NCBI GenBank assembly: GCA_041623895.1
Contig: JBFJVZ010000041.1
Coordinates: forward strand, 1-28,094
DNA length: 28,094 nt
Source of the DNA: JBFJVZ01 sp041623895
Lineage (GTDB): Bacteria; Planctomycetota; Planctomycetia; Pirellulales; Pirellulaceae
Reading direction: 5' to 3'
A program made the translations under genes and the position numbers. A model generated the notes under the pieces. That model was not told the DNA's origin. It did no database searches and saw only the letters and a program-made list of their open reading frames with translations. Positions 1-7,300 of this stretch are shown here, in pieces (within the stretch, counting starts at the first letter, position 1; every line of letters begins with the position of its first letter).

Positions 1-1158
1 ATCAACGCATTCCCACAGCGACCGCGTCGCGACCCTCCGTTTGAGGATGAGGTTGATACGTGGGCAATGCCGTTGGGCAGGATTGGTGGGATTAAGATCC
101 AGCTCTCCTATGCGGTGTTCGTAGCCTTTGCCGTGTTAGCGGGCATGATTGCAGTGTTCAAGGCGCCCTCGGGAGACCCCAATTTGCCGTCGGCAGATTC
201 TGATTTGCCGCTGATCGCGCTGATCGGATCGGGGTTCTGGATTACGGGTTGGTTTGCCCAGTTAGCCACGTATGTGTTCTTTCGTTCGGCCGCCAAGATT
301 CCGATTGTCTCCTTGACCATTGGATTGTTGGGAATTGAATCACGTTCCCGTTCTTGGTCCGCCAAGAGTGCGCTGCTGGTGACATCGACGGCTGTGCTTT
401 CGGTCCTGATGCTTGGCGGCATGCTGGTTGTTGCCGAAGGTTTGGTGATGGGGGGGCGATCGCTACAGAGTGCGCTAAGCGTTTGGACGGCCCCCGGATT
501 TGGGCTGGGGTCAAGCGATACGGTCTGGTTGGCGGGGGCCTGGTTGCTTTGGATTCAAGCTGTCTGCCAAATGTTTCCCTTACCAAAGTCTCTGGGCCGC
601 GTTTGGTTGGTGTCGTTGGTGTCGGTGCTGGCGCGAGACGTCGAGCGACCGCAGACGGATACCGCGCGGCGGTTGCTGCAAGTGATTGCTACGATCACGG
701 CGATCATTGCCGTGGTCAGCATTGAAAGCGAACCGAACCTGGCGATTCCGCGTTGGCCGCTGCTCTTGTTGTTGGCGGTCATCTTGTGGATAACTGCTCG
801 AGGCTCTGACGTTGATGACATGCTGATAGCGTTTGCATCAACAGTTGAGCCGGGTTCCGAAGCCGCTTTGTCGCGTCCCGCGCGTCGAACGTGGCTCAAC
901 CGCAGCGGGCAATCGATTCGCTCCGTGTGGCTGCGACGCAGGGCGCGAAAGGCGCTGGAACAGGAGAGAAACGAGGCGATCGATGCCGGCAAATTGGATG
1001 ATGTCCTTGGGCAGCTTCATGAGCAGGGATTCGAATCGCTATCCAGTAGCGATCGAGCTTTATTGAATCGCGTCAGCGAAGCGTTGCGTCGTCAACGCGA
1101 CTTAGAATCGGCGCCGAGTGAATCCGACCACTCAGGCAACCAAGGCGATTCAGCGTAG
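1..1158 (+). CDS. Degenerate site-2 protease-like (M50) membrane protein, 5' partial
   Basis: The reading frame is open from the first base. The first ATG is at 67, but the segment W-A-M-P-L-G-R-I-G-G-I-K-I just around it resembles the N-terminal signature of M50/site-2 proteases, so the true start probably lies upstream of the window. Counting from the ATG at 67, hydrophobic segments occur near residues 14-30, 46-70, 100-125, 150-190 and 205-245. Where the family carries its zinc site HExxH, this protein reads GWFAQLATYVFF. Where the family has the LLPxxxxDGG motif, it reads MFPLPKSLGR. Both catalytic motifs are therefore missing and proteolysis is unlikely. The cytoplasmic tail (about 285-345) is basic, then has a K-L-D-D-V-L-x-Q-L-H-x-x-G-F-x-S-L-S pattern like tails of planctomycete rhomboid and M50 proteins. 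It could be a regulatory pseudoprotease. The family assignment is by pattern and only moderately certain; the membrane nature is clear. Confidence 0.6.
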   Translation: MNAFPQRPRRDPPFEDEVDTWAMPLGRIGGIKIQLSYAVFVAFAVLAGMIAVFKAPSGDPNLPSADSDLPLIALIGSGFWITGWFAQLATYVFFRSAAKIPIVSLTIGLLGIESRSRSWSAKSALLVTSTAVLSVLMLGGMLVVAEGLVMGGRSLQSALSVWTAPGFGLGSSDTVWLAGAWLLWIQAVCQMFPLPKSLGRVWLVSLVSVLARDVERPQTDTARRLLQVIATITAIIAVVSIESEPNLAIPRWPLLLLLAVILWITARGSDVDDMLIAFASTVEPGSEAALSRPARRTWLNRSGQSIRSVWLRRRARKALEQERNEAIDAGKLDDVLGQLHEQGFESLSSSDRALLNRVSEALRRQRDLESAPSESDHSGNQGDSA

Positions 1159-1178
1159 CGGAATGCGGGAGGATTCCG
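1159..1178. other. Short hairpin just after the stop codon
   Basis: The arms CGGAAT (1159-1164) and ATTCCG (1173-1178) enclose an 8-nt loop immediately after the TAG of the membrane protein gene. There is no T-run. It lies between convergent genes, so a weak terminator is possible, but the stem is only 6 bp. Confidence 0.25.
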
Positions 1179-1231
1179 ATGCCCGTAACTGCCCGCAAGT
1201 CTTGCGACATCCGCTGCCAAAGACAGGCTCT

Positions 1232-1810
1232 TCAACGAACCCCGCGTACAAGTTCGTCGAAGTTCAACTCCAGCTGCGTGTCACGGTCATCCCCACCGAG
1301 TTCCCGAAAAATCAAACTCGGTTGTATGTCACGGCTGTTCTGATATTTGTCGCTGCAGTATTCAGCGCATGTTCCCAACAACTGCAGGTAATAGATTTGG
1401 CAGATCTGCATGTCGGGATAGATGCGTACTGGTTGCACGCAGTGCATTTCGATGGTCCAGGTACCGCAATAGCCAACATCGCCAACTGCGCCGCCTGGAT
1501 TGATGAATAAACCAAGACGTCCCAGCGAGCTGCGCCCCTGAATCATCGGCACCAGCTTGTGTGTTTCGGTATGCTCAATCGTACGGCCGAGATACAACTG
1601 ATTTGGCTGGAGAGTTATTCCATCGGCGGGAATCTCAATCCTGCGATACCGATTCGGTGAAGCAGCATCCAGCACAACCTCTTCGTAAACCAACAATTCG
1701 TGGTGCAGTGAAAGGTTGTAACTGTTCGGATTTAGCCGCTCCGGATCGAACGGGTCAATCTGTAGTTCGTCACCCATTCGCCGTCGAATTTCTTCACCCG
1801 AAAGGAGCAT
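1232..1810 (-). CDS. dcd: dCTP deaminase
   Basis: This 192-aa protein deaminates dCTP to dUTP in the cytoplasm, feeding dUMP and thymidylate synthesis; some family members also hydrolyse the product to dUMP. The length is typical. Family landmarks are L-N-P-N-S-Y-N-L-S-L (26-35), the nucleotide-binding I-Q-G-R-S-S-L-G-R-L-G (90-100), the catalytic glutamate E121 within T-W-T-I-E, Q-P-V-R-I-Y-P (126-132) and the C-terminal K-Y-Q-N-S-R-D. By alignment to E. coli Dcd, E121 corresponds to E138 and D111 to D128. The loop that in E. coli reads H-V-T-A (121-124) reads N-P-G-G here, so product release or dTTP control may differ. The gene is convergent with the upstream membrane protein gene and divergent from the LON-domain gene. 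No strong ribosome binding site is visible. I cannot tell a mono-functional from a bifunctional enzyme. Confidence 0.92.
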   Translation of the reverse strand: MLLSGEEIRRRMGDELQIDPFDPERLNPNSYNLSLHHELLVYEEVVLDAASPNRYRRIEIPADGITLQPNQLYLGRTIEHTETHKLVPMIQGRSSLGRLGLFINPGGAVGDVGYCGTWTIEMHCVQPVRIYPDMQICQIYYLQLLGTCAEYCSDKYQNSRDIQPSLIFRELGGDDRDTQLELNFDELVRGVR

Positions 1811-2099
1811 GAGTCAAGATCGTCCTATGACTGGCGTCAATACTTGCTGGCACAAATCAGTAGCAATGATTGTCTGAGACCGACCGCCATGTTGTCAATC
1901 ATTTACTCGTCGGTCACAGCAAAAATGGTGATTTCTGGTCAAAGCAGGACGACACAACGAGTCTGGGGTGCACTGTACCGGAAAGATTGACGTCGGGGTA
2001 TATTTATGAACCTGCGCGATGCATGGCCGGCGATTGATCTGGACAGCGATGCCTTGACCAGCTGGTGTTTTTCCCTTGATGGAGTGTTGAATTCAGAAG
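1811..2099. other. Divergent intergenic region between dcd and the LON-domain gene
   Basis: This 289-bp gap must hold promoters for both divergent genes, but I see no convincing -35/-10 pair. It contains a loose dyad, GACCGA (1878-1883) and TCGGTC (1910-1915). A 42-codon frame (2006-2134) overlapping the next gene is not convincing. Confidence 0.4.
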
Positions 2100-2837
2100 A
2101 TGAGCGATTTGGAAGAGGTCACGCGATTACCTGAGGACTTTGATGGTCGCGTTCGTCTGTTCCCATTGCCTCAGTTGGTTGTTTTTCCGCATGCCATGCA
2201 ACCACTTCACATTTTCGAGCCACGTTATTGCGAGATGCTTTCGGATTCGTTGGCAACCGATCGATTGATCGCGATGACAACGTTGATGGATGATGTTGCG
2301 TCCGGCAGCTACGGTGATCCACCGATTGCGTCGACTGTTTGTTTATGCCGAATCTTCTCCCACGTTGAGTTGGATGACGATCGACACAACATTCTGCTGG
2401 TTGGCACCAAACGGGCCGAGATTGTCCGGGAGTTGGATGCGGCCCGTCCGTTTCGCATCGCCGAAGTCGACGTTCGGGACGATATTTATCCGCCCAGCGG
2501 TGCAGACAAGAGGCATTCTTTGAAGAAGGAATTGCTGATTGCTTTTGGGGAGGTCGTACCGGCCAGCGCGAATCTTCGGCAGGGCCTGCATGAGTTGATG
2601 GCAGGAAAAATTGCCCTTGGGCCGATCACCGATATTATCTCCTACACGTTACCGTTTGCCGCAGAGGAAAAGCTTCGCCTGCTTGCGCAAGCCAACGTTG
2701 ACCGGCGGGCAGCCGAATTGATCGATTTGTTAAGAAGCGGAACATTCGACCTGGATTCGTTTAGTTTCGAACAGCAATCGATCGAATTACCGCCAGCGGG
2801 TGACGACAAATTCCCGCCGCCGTTCAGTATGAATTAA
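2100..2837 (+). CDS. LON substrate-binding-domain protein
   Basis: This 245-aa protein is a stand-alone LON N-terminal domain (PUA-like fold), without the AAA+ ATPase or the S16 protease domain of Lon. The signature runs from about residue 17 (V-R-L-F-P-L-P, then V-V-F-P, then L-H-I-F-E-P-R-Y) and is followed by a mostly helical second half to about residue 215. The tail is acidic and proline-rich. Stand-alone LON-domain proteins are common in bacteria, and their function is generally unknown; binding of peptides or degradation substrates is assumed from the Lon N-domain. The protein is soluble with no signal peptide. The start ATG has only a poor ribosome binding site (CAGAAG), in keeping with the rest of the window. 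folE follows 159 bp downstream on the same strand, with a small hairpin between them, so co-transcription is uncertain. Confidence 0.85.
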   Translation: MSDLEEVTRLPEDFDGRVRLFPLPQLVVFPHAMQPLHIFEPRYCEMLSDSLATDRLIAMTTLMDDVASGSYGDPPIASTVCLCRIFSHVELDDDRHNILLVGTKRAEIVRELDAARPFRIAEVDVRDDIYPPSGADKRHSLKKELLIAFGEVVPASANLRQGLHELMAGKIALGPITDIISYTLPFAAEEKLRLLAQANVDRRAAELIDLLRSGTFDLDSFSFEQQSIELPPAGDDKFPPPFSMN

Positions 2838-2863
2838 CTGGTCTGGGCCTTGATCCGCGGCAC

Positions 2864-2885
2864 TAGACACGCGTCTATTATTCCT
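2864..2885 (+). terminator. Possible weak terminator after the LON-domain gene
   Basis: The stem TAGAC (2864-2868) / GTCTA (2873-2877) has a 4-nt loop ACGC and is followed by the moderately T-rich TTATTCC. The stem is short, so the call is tentative. Confidence 0.25.
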
Positions 2886-2939
2886 CCCAGGGGGGTAAAA
2901 TGTATGCCTTGGGCTCGCCGATCAGTCTTGTCCTGTTAG

Positions 2940-2972
2940 GATGGCAGTATTGCGGAGCAGCGAGCTGCCATC
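2940..2972 (+). promoter_or_regulatory. Hairpin in the folE leader
   Basis: A perfect 8-bp inverted repeat, GATGGCAG (2940-2947) and CTGCCATC (2965-2972), has a 17-nt loop. It ends about 8 nt before the GAGGGA ribosome binding site of folE. The position suits control of translation initiation or transcript stability. I did not recognise a known folate riboswitch consensus in it. Confidence 0.4.
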
Positions 2973-2996
2973 ATTGAATTCGAGGGAATTTGCCCA

Positions 2997-3680
2997 GTGG
3001 AAATAAGCACAGCACTGAAGAAAAACGGTTCGATTTGTTCCGGCGGTCGGTCGTTCGAGTCGATTTGTGAGGTAGATCCTCCCGTTCATGTCGATCCCAA
3101 TGAACCCCGCAACGAGGATGTCGATTTAAAGAGAATCGAGGCCGCTGTGCGAGTCATTCTGGACGCGGTCGGCGAAGACCCAACTCGCGAAGGTTTGCTG
3201 GAGACACCTGCTCGCGTCGCGCGAATGTACAAAGAAATGTTCGCCGGGTTGAGCAGCGATCCTGGCCGTCATCTTTCCAAGGTGTTTGTGGAAGAGTACG
3301 ACGAAATTGTGATTGTTCGCGATATCAGTTTCTGCAGCATGTGTGAACACCACTTGTTGCCGTTTACTGGAAAAGCGCACATCGCGTATTTACCCGACGG
3401 GAAGGTGGTTGGCTTGAGCAAGCTGGCGCGGGTGGTCGAAGAGGTTGCGCGTCGCCCTCAGGTGCAGGAGCGGATGACTCATACGATCGCGGATCTGATC
3501 GAAGATCGGTTGTCGGCTCGTGGAGTAGCGGTAATTTGTGAAGCCACGCACAGCTGCATGACCATGCGTGGTGTTCGCAAACCGGGCAGCCTTTGTTTGA
3601 CCAGTGCCATGCGGGGTGCCTTCAAAACGGATCCGAAGTCACGCGCCGAAGTGTTGGGACTGATCAATCACAGCGTGTGA
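2997..3680 (+). CDS. folE: GTP cyclohydrolase I
   Basis: This 227-aa enzyme converts GTP to 7,8-dihydroneopterin triphosphate, the first step of tetrahydrofolate and other pterin pathways. The start is a GTG preceded by GAGGGA at about 10 nt spacing. Type I (FolE) signatures are intact: T-R-E-G-L-x-E-T-P-x-R (63-73), M-C-E-H-H-L-L-P-F (115-123), the Y-L-P-D-G-K-V-V-G-L-S-K-L-A-R block (131-145), R-R-P-Q-V-Q-E-R (152-159), and H-S-C-M-T-M-R-G (185-192). The zinc ligands are C116, H119 and C187. The first 40 residues are a variable, non-conserved leader, as is common in this family. A hairpin just upstream may regulate expression. Neighbouring genes are not folate genes, so the gene stands alone. 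Identification is secure. Confidence 0.97.
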   Translation: MEISTALKKNGSICSGGRSFESICEVDPPVHVDPNEPRNEDVDLKRIEAAVRVILDAVGEDPTREGLLETPARVARMYKEMFAGLSSDPGRHLSKVFVEEYDEIVIVRDISFCSMCEHHLLPFTGKAHIAYLPDGKVVGLSKLARVVEEVARRPQVQERMTHTIADLIEDRLSARGVAVICEATHSCMTMRGVRKPGSLCLTSAMRGAFKTDPKSRAEVLGLINHSV

Positions 3681-3811
3681 TGGCTTAATTCTGGGGGTAG
3701 CGGAACTATCCGAATTCTTTCCATGCTCGATGAATCGCGGACAGAATTGGCGACTTCTGCCACCGTGGCTCCCCGATTTCTAGGGCTAACATGGTGCTCG
3801 GCTTTGTCTGA

Positions 3812-3887
3812 AAAGGGGTTTAACCCTCGCTGGGCACGCCGAATTTTGCTGAAAAAATGAGTGCCCTCCACAGGGTCCGACCCCTTT
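3812..3887. repeat. Nested imperfect hairpin, possible interspersed repeat element
   Basis: Three arm pairs are collinear and nested: AAAGGGGT (3812-3819) with ACCCCTTT (3880-3887), ACCCT (3823-3827) with AGGGT (3872-3876), and GGGCAC (3832-3837) with GTGCCC (3861-3866). The loop is 23 nt. The internal loops are small and nearly symmetric (3/3 and 4/5 nt), giving a 76-nt structured element. It lies between folE and the FAD/Fe-S gene. I recall similar GGGTCCGACCCC-like segments dispersed in planctomycete genomes, but only one copy is in this window, so the repeat status is an inference. Confidence 0.5.
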
Positions 3888-3934
3888 CGAGACAAGGCCT
3901 AGATTGAAAAGGCAGGTTGACGCCGCGGGCTTCT

Positions 3935-3954
3935 TACGATCGAAATAGATCGTA
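3935..3954. promoter_or_regulatory. Dyad overlapping the start codon of the FAD/Fe-S gene
   Basis: The arms TACGATC (3935-3941) and GATCGTA (3948-3954) are perfect 7-bp complements with a 6-nt loop GAAATA. The right arm includes the A of the ATG. No ribosome binding site is visible in front of it. It could be a regulator operator or an RNA hairpin that hides the start. Confidence 0.4.
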
Positions 3955-6929
3955 TGGATATTGATCGGCGACGAGTGCAAGATGATTTACGAGGCGTCAT
4001 TGACGGTGACGTGTTGTGTGATTCGCTGTCGGTGCAGCTGTATGCATCGGACGCCAGCATCTACCAGATTGTTCCGCTGGGCGTGATTCGGCCACGCAAC
4101 GCCAGCGACATTGTGGCGACCATCCAGTATGCGGCCGAACACGAGTTGCCGATTCATGCTCGTGGAAGCGGCAGCGGAGCCGCCGGCGAGTCTTTGGGAC
4201 CCGGCTTGGTACTGGACATGTCGCGTTACCTGACCCGGGTGAGGTTAAGCGACGACGGCACAGTCGCTACCGTTCAGAGTGGCGTGGTGTTGGCAGATTT
4301 TAATCGCACGTTGCGTAAGATGGGCCGCTGGTATGGTCCTGATCCGGCGACACGTGCGATCACCACGATGGGCAGTGTGCTGGCGACGAATGCTTCGGGG
4401 AGCCATTTTCTGCGAAGCGGTTCGCCCAGAGATGGCATCCAATCGCTGCGAGTTGTCACGGTGGACGGCGAACTAATCCAGCTGTCCAAGCATTCCGGCG
4501 AGGATGAAAACACGGCCGGCCGGTTGGCGCGCGGGATTGCCGAAATCTCGCATCAGTTTCGGCCGTTGATCCAATCGCACACTGCTGCGACTGGCGTGCA
4601 GGGCGGCTATCGGCTTGACGATGTTGTTGACAACGCCGGCGAAGTCGATTTGGCGAAATTCATTGTCGGCTCACAGGGGACGCTTGCCGTGATCGTGGAT
4701 GCGACGGTGCGCACCGAACCGATCCCGGCGCATCGCGGAGTTGTGTTGCTGTTTTTCCATCGCTTGGATTCGGCGGCGCGATGCGCCGTATCTTCGTTGA
4801 ATCACGGGCCGGTCGCTTGTGACTTGATGGATCGGCGGCTTTTGCAGATCGCTCGCGATACAGAATCCCGCTTTTCCGAAATCCTTCCCCGCGAAGCCGA
4901 GGCGATGTTATTGATCGAGTGGCAGGGCGAGTCACTGGAAGACTTGAACGATCGATTACTTGTTGCCAGAAACGATCTTTCGCGGGGGACGGATGGAGCT
5001 TTTTCGACGATTGCCACGGTCAAGCAGTCCGAGCGAGACATGTATTGGGCACTTTGCCGACGCGTCATTCCGCGGCTTTCTCGGATGCGGAGTACTCAGG
5101 TTCCATTACCGTTTACGGATGACTTGTCCGTGCCACCGGAGCTGTTGCCCAACGTCATCACCGCGATTCAGGATACGCTCAAGCAAAATCAAACCACGGC
5201 GACTTTCTTTGCGCATGCGGGCCACGGGCAATTGAACGTTCGCCCCTTTCTGGATTTGGGTGATCCCAAGGACCGCAGACGCCTGCAAGCTTTGTCCGAA
5301 CAGATCGCCGCTGTCGTCTGGCGCCACGGTGGCCAAGTCAGCGTGGCGCACGCAGCCGGGCTAAGCCGATCTTATCTACTGCCGAAACAGTACGGAGACC
5401 TGTGGCAGGCGATCGGCCAGGTGAAACGATTGTTCGACCCGCAACACCGCCTGAACCCAGGAAAACTGTTTGGCGCTACCTTGCAGAAGCCTGACGAGAA
5501 TTTGCGGCCCGCCGACCAAACGATCGAAATCGCCACCGAAACACGGGTGCTGTTGCAAGCAGACCCGCCAATCGTTCGCATGGCCAAAGCGTCTGGTCAA
5601 GCCATTCCCCAGTTGCAGGTGCTGCAAACCTGGACTGCGTCGGCGAATATCTCCAGCGTGACTCGTTCGTGTAACGGCTGTGCGCGTTGTCGGGCCACAG
5701 CAAGTGGTGAGCGGCAGTGTCCGATGTTTCGCGCATTTCCAACCGAAGAAGCATCACCGCGGGCGAAAGCCAACCTGTTGCGAGGCGTTTTGAGCGGAAG
5801 TTTAATGACCGACGACTTGACGACGGAGCGAGCAAAAGAAATCGCGGACTTGTGTTTCAATTGCCACCAATGCCGTATCGAGTGCCCAGCATCGGTTGAT
5901 ATTCCCAAAATCGTCGGCGAATTGAAGGCACAATATGTTGCCACCAACGGGATGCCGTTGTCCGACTATCTGCTTGGACGTATCGACACGATCGCGGCAA
6001 TCGCTTCGCGGCTCCCATTCCTGGCCAATCTTTTGATTCGCAATTCGTTTTCTCGCTGGATCGCAGAACGTTTTTTTGGGCTCTCGGCGGCACGCGAGTT
6101 ACCGCCGGTGGTTAGCAAAACGTTTTTGCGATTGGCGGCCAGAAGGCGGTGGACCAAAGCAACACCACTCGGTGGTTTAAAGGTGGCTTACTTTGTCGAC
6201 CACTATGCGAATTATCACGACCCCGACATCGGCCGGGCGCTTGCCGAAATCCTTCAACAAAACGGCATCGGTTTGTACGTCCCGACGGCACAGTCAAACA
6301 GCGGCATGGCGCGGATCACCGCGGGTGACGCCAAAGGAGCAAGGCGGCTGGCGCGGCGAAATGTACGGCTGCTGGTCGAAGCGGTCAGGCAAGGCTACAC
6401 GGTGTTGGCAACGGAACCGGCGGCAGTCTTGTGTCTGAAGCATGAGTATCCGCATCTGCTGGACGATGAGGATGCCTATTTGGTCGCCAAACACTCGCAT
6501 GAAGCCTGCCAGTTTCTGTGGGATCTGCACCAGAACCACCGTCTGAACTTGGAATTCAACCCTGTTCCGCAGAGCGTCGCCTATCACCAACCCTGCCATC
6601 TCAGGGTCTTGGATCCGCAGCAATCGGGACCAAAACTGATCGACTTGATACCGGAATTGGAAGTCCAATGCATCGAGGCCGGATGCACGGGAATGGCCGG
6701 CACCTGGGGCCTGCAGCGGAAGAACTACCGAAATAGTCTCCGCGTCGGATGGCCGATGATTTCCGCGATGCGATCAGCCAATGTAGCCCTGGCGACCACT
6801 GAATGCAGTGCCTGCAAGATGCAAATCGAACATGGCAGCGGGCATAAGACCCTGCACCCATTGAAGCTGCTGGCGTATGCTTACGGTAGGCTTCCAAAGA
6901 TCGAACAAGAACTAGAATCGGTCCGCTAG
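3954..6929 (+). CDS. FAD-linked oxidase / Fe-S (GlcD-GlcF/GlpC-like) fusion dehydrogenase
   Basis: This 991-aa protein is built like the YdiJ-type 2-hydroxyacid dehydrogenases (about 1000 aa). The N-terminal PCMH-type FAD-binding domain (about 25-260) carries H-A-R-G-S-G-S-G-A-A-G-E-S (68-80). An FAD-oxidase C-terminal domain follows to about 510, with H-A-G-H-G-Q-L-N-V-R-P near 420 and L-N-P-G-K-L at its end. A dicluster ferredoxin part has C573, C576, C579, C589-P and C634, C637, C640, C644-P. The last third is GlpC-like: the second CCG-type module keeps C881-H, C911 and C951-x-x-C954, but the first module has lost its cysteines (V-D-H-Y-A-N-Y and Q-S-N-S-G replace the usual motifs). It should oxidise an unknown 2-hydroxyacid, perhaps D-lactate or 2-hydroxyglutarate, and pass electrons through Fe-S clusters to a quinone or other acceptor. 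No transmembrane segment is obvious. A start-codon dyad suggests regulation. Confidence 0.9.
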   Translation: MDIDRRRVQDDLRGVIDGDVLCDSLSVQLYASDASIYQIVPLGVIRPRNASDIVATIQYAAEHELPIHARGSGSGAAGESLGPGLVLDMSRYLTRVRLSDDGTVATVQSGVVLADFNRTLRKMGRWYGPDPATRAITTMGSVLATNASGSHFLRSGSPRDGIQSLRVVTVDGELIQLSKHSGEDENTAGRLARGIAEISHQFRPLIQSHTAATGVQGGYRLDDVVDNAGEVDLAKFIVGSQGTLAVIVDATVRTEPIPAHRGVVLLFFHRLDSAARCAVSSLNHGPVACDLMDRRLLQIARDTESRFSEILPREAEAMLLIEWQGESLEDLNDRLLVARNDLSRGTDGAFSTIATVKQSERDMYWALCRRVIPRLSRMRSTQVPLPFTDDLSVPPELLPNVITAIQDTLKQNQTTATFFAHAGHGQLNVRPFLDLGDPKDRRRLQALSEQIAAVVWRHGGQVSVAHAAGLSRSYLLPKQYGDLWQAIGQVKRLFDPQHRLNPGKLFGATLQKPDENLRPADQTIEIATETRVLLQADPPIVRMAKASGQAIPQLQVLQTWTASANISSVTRSCNGCARCRATASGERQCPMFRAFPTEEASPRAKANLLRGVLSGSLMTDDLTTERAKEIADLCFNCHQCRIECPASVDIPKIVGELKAQYVATNGMPLSDYLLGRIDTIAAIASRLPFLANLLIRNSFSRWIAERFFGLSAARELPPVVSKTFLRLAARRRWTKATPLGGLKVAYFVDHYANYHDPDIGRALAEILQQNGIGLYVPTAQSNSGMARITAGDAKGARRLARRNVRLLVEAVRQGYTVLATEPAAVLCLKHEYPHLLDDEDAYLVAKHSHEACQFLWDLHQNHRLNLEFNPVPQSVAYHQPCHLRVLDPQQSGPKLIDLIPELEVQCIEAGCTGMAGTWGLQRKNYRNSLRVGWPMISAMRSANVALATTECSACKMQIEHGSGHKTLHPLKLLAYAYGRLPKIEQELESVR

Positions 6930-6970
6930 AGCGATTTCATCATTGATGCGGGGCCATCGGTAGGCCAAGA

Positions 6971-6999
6971 CTTGTCCTGGCGCTTACTGCCAGGACAAG
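6971..6999. terminator. Strong hairpin between the FAD/Fe-S gene and moaD
   Basis: A perfect 11-bp stem, CTTGTCCTGGC (6971-6981) and GCCAGGACAAG (6989-6999), has a 7-nt loop. After a one-sided bulge it extends by AGGC (6962-6965) with GCCT (7000-7003). There is no T-run, so it is not a classical intrinsic terminator, but a terminator, RNA end-stabiliser or attenuator role is plausible. It begins 41 nt after the upstream stop and ends 50 nt before moaD. Confidence 0.5.
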
Positions 7000-7049
7000 G
7001 CCTGGTCTACGAGATATCTGAAAATGCACGAAAGGCGACCTGAAACCAA

Positions 7050-7295
7050 ATGCAGATTGACGTGTTGTTATTCGCAGCAGCCAAAGAGGCAGCCCAAAAC
7101 GAGAAGGTTTCCATCGAGATTCCCGATCCAGCAAGCGCAGCTGATGTGCTGGAGGCCCTGTCATCTCAGGTTCCACAGCTGAGCGGGCTTTTGCCGTCTT
7201 CGCGGCTGGCCGTCGACTGTTGTTACGTCGCTGCCGATGCCGTGATTACAGGTGCCAGCGAAGTTGCTTTGATTCCGCCGGTCAGCGGTGGGTAG
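7050..7295 (+). CDS. moaD: Molybdopterin synthase small (sulfur-carrier) subunit
   Basis: This 81-aa ubiquitin-fold protein ends in the diagnostic P-P-V-S-G-G. In molybdopterin synthase the C-terminal glycine is adenylated, converted to a thiocarboxylate, and donates sulfur to precursor Z (cPMP) in complex with MoaE. The sequence starts M-Q-I-D-V-L-L-F-A-A-A-K-E, typical of MoaD, and the length is normal. The ribosome binding site is weak. moaE starts 5 nt after the stop, so the two subunits are almost certainly co-translated. A strong hairpin lies upstream. The adenylating enzyme (MoeB/ThiF) and the cPMP-forming enzymes MoaA/MoaC are not in this window. Confidence 0.93.
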   Translation: MQIDVLLFAAAKEAAQNEKVSIEIPDPASAADVLEALSSQVPQLSGLLPSSRLAVDCCYVAADAVITGASEVALIPPVSGG

Positions 7296-7300
7296 TCAGT

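Noticed and set aside
1878..1915. GACCGA/TCGGTC dyad as a regulator site before dcd or the LON-domain gene
   Set aside because: Six-base arms separated by 26 nt can easily occur by chance. Nothing else supports a binding site.
2006..2134. Small frame of 42 codons overlapping the start of the LON-domain gene
   Set aside because: No ribosome binding site or recognisable feature. It overlaps a better-supported gene in another frame.
6930..7049. Moco riboswitch before moaD
   Set aside because: Only one strong hairpin is seen in 120 nt, and the multi-stem architecture of the Moco motif is not recognisable by eye.
7220..7300. Upstream extension of moaE
   Set aside because: It would lie inside moaD and adds residues not seen in MoaE. 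The ATG at 7301 gives normal length.
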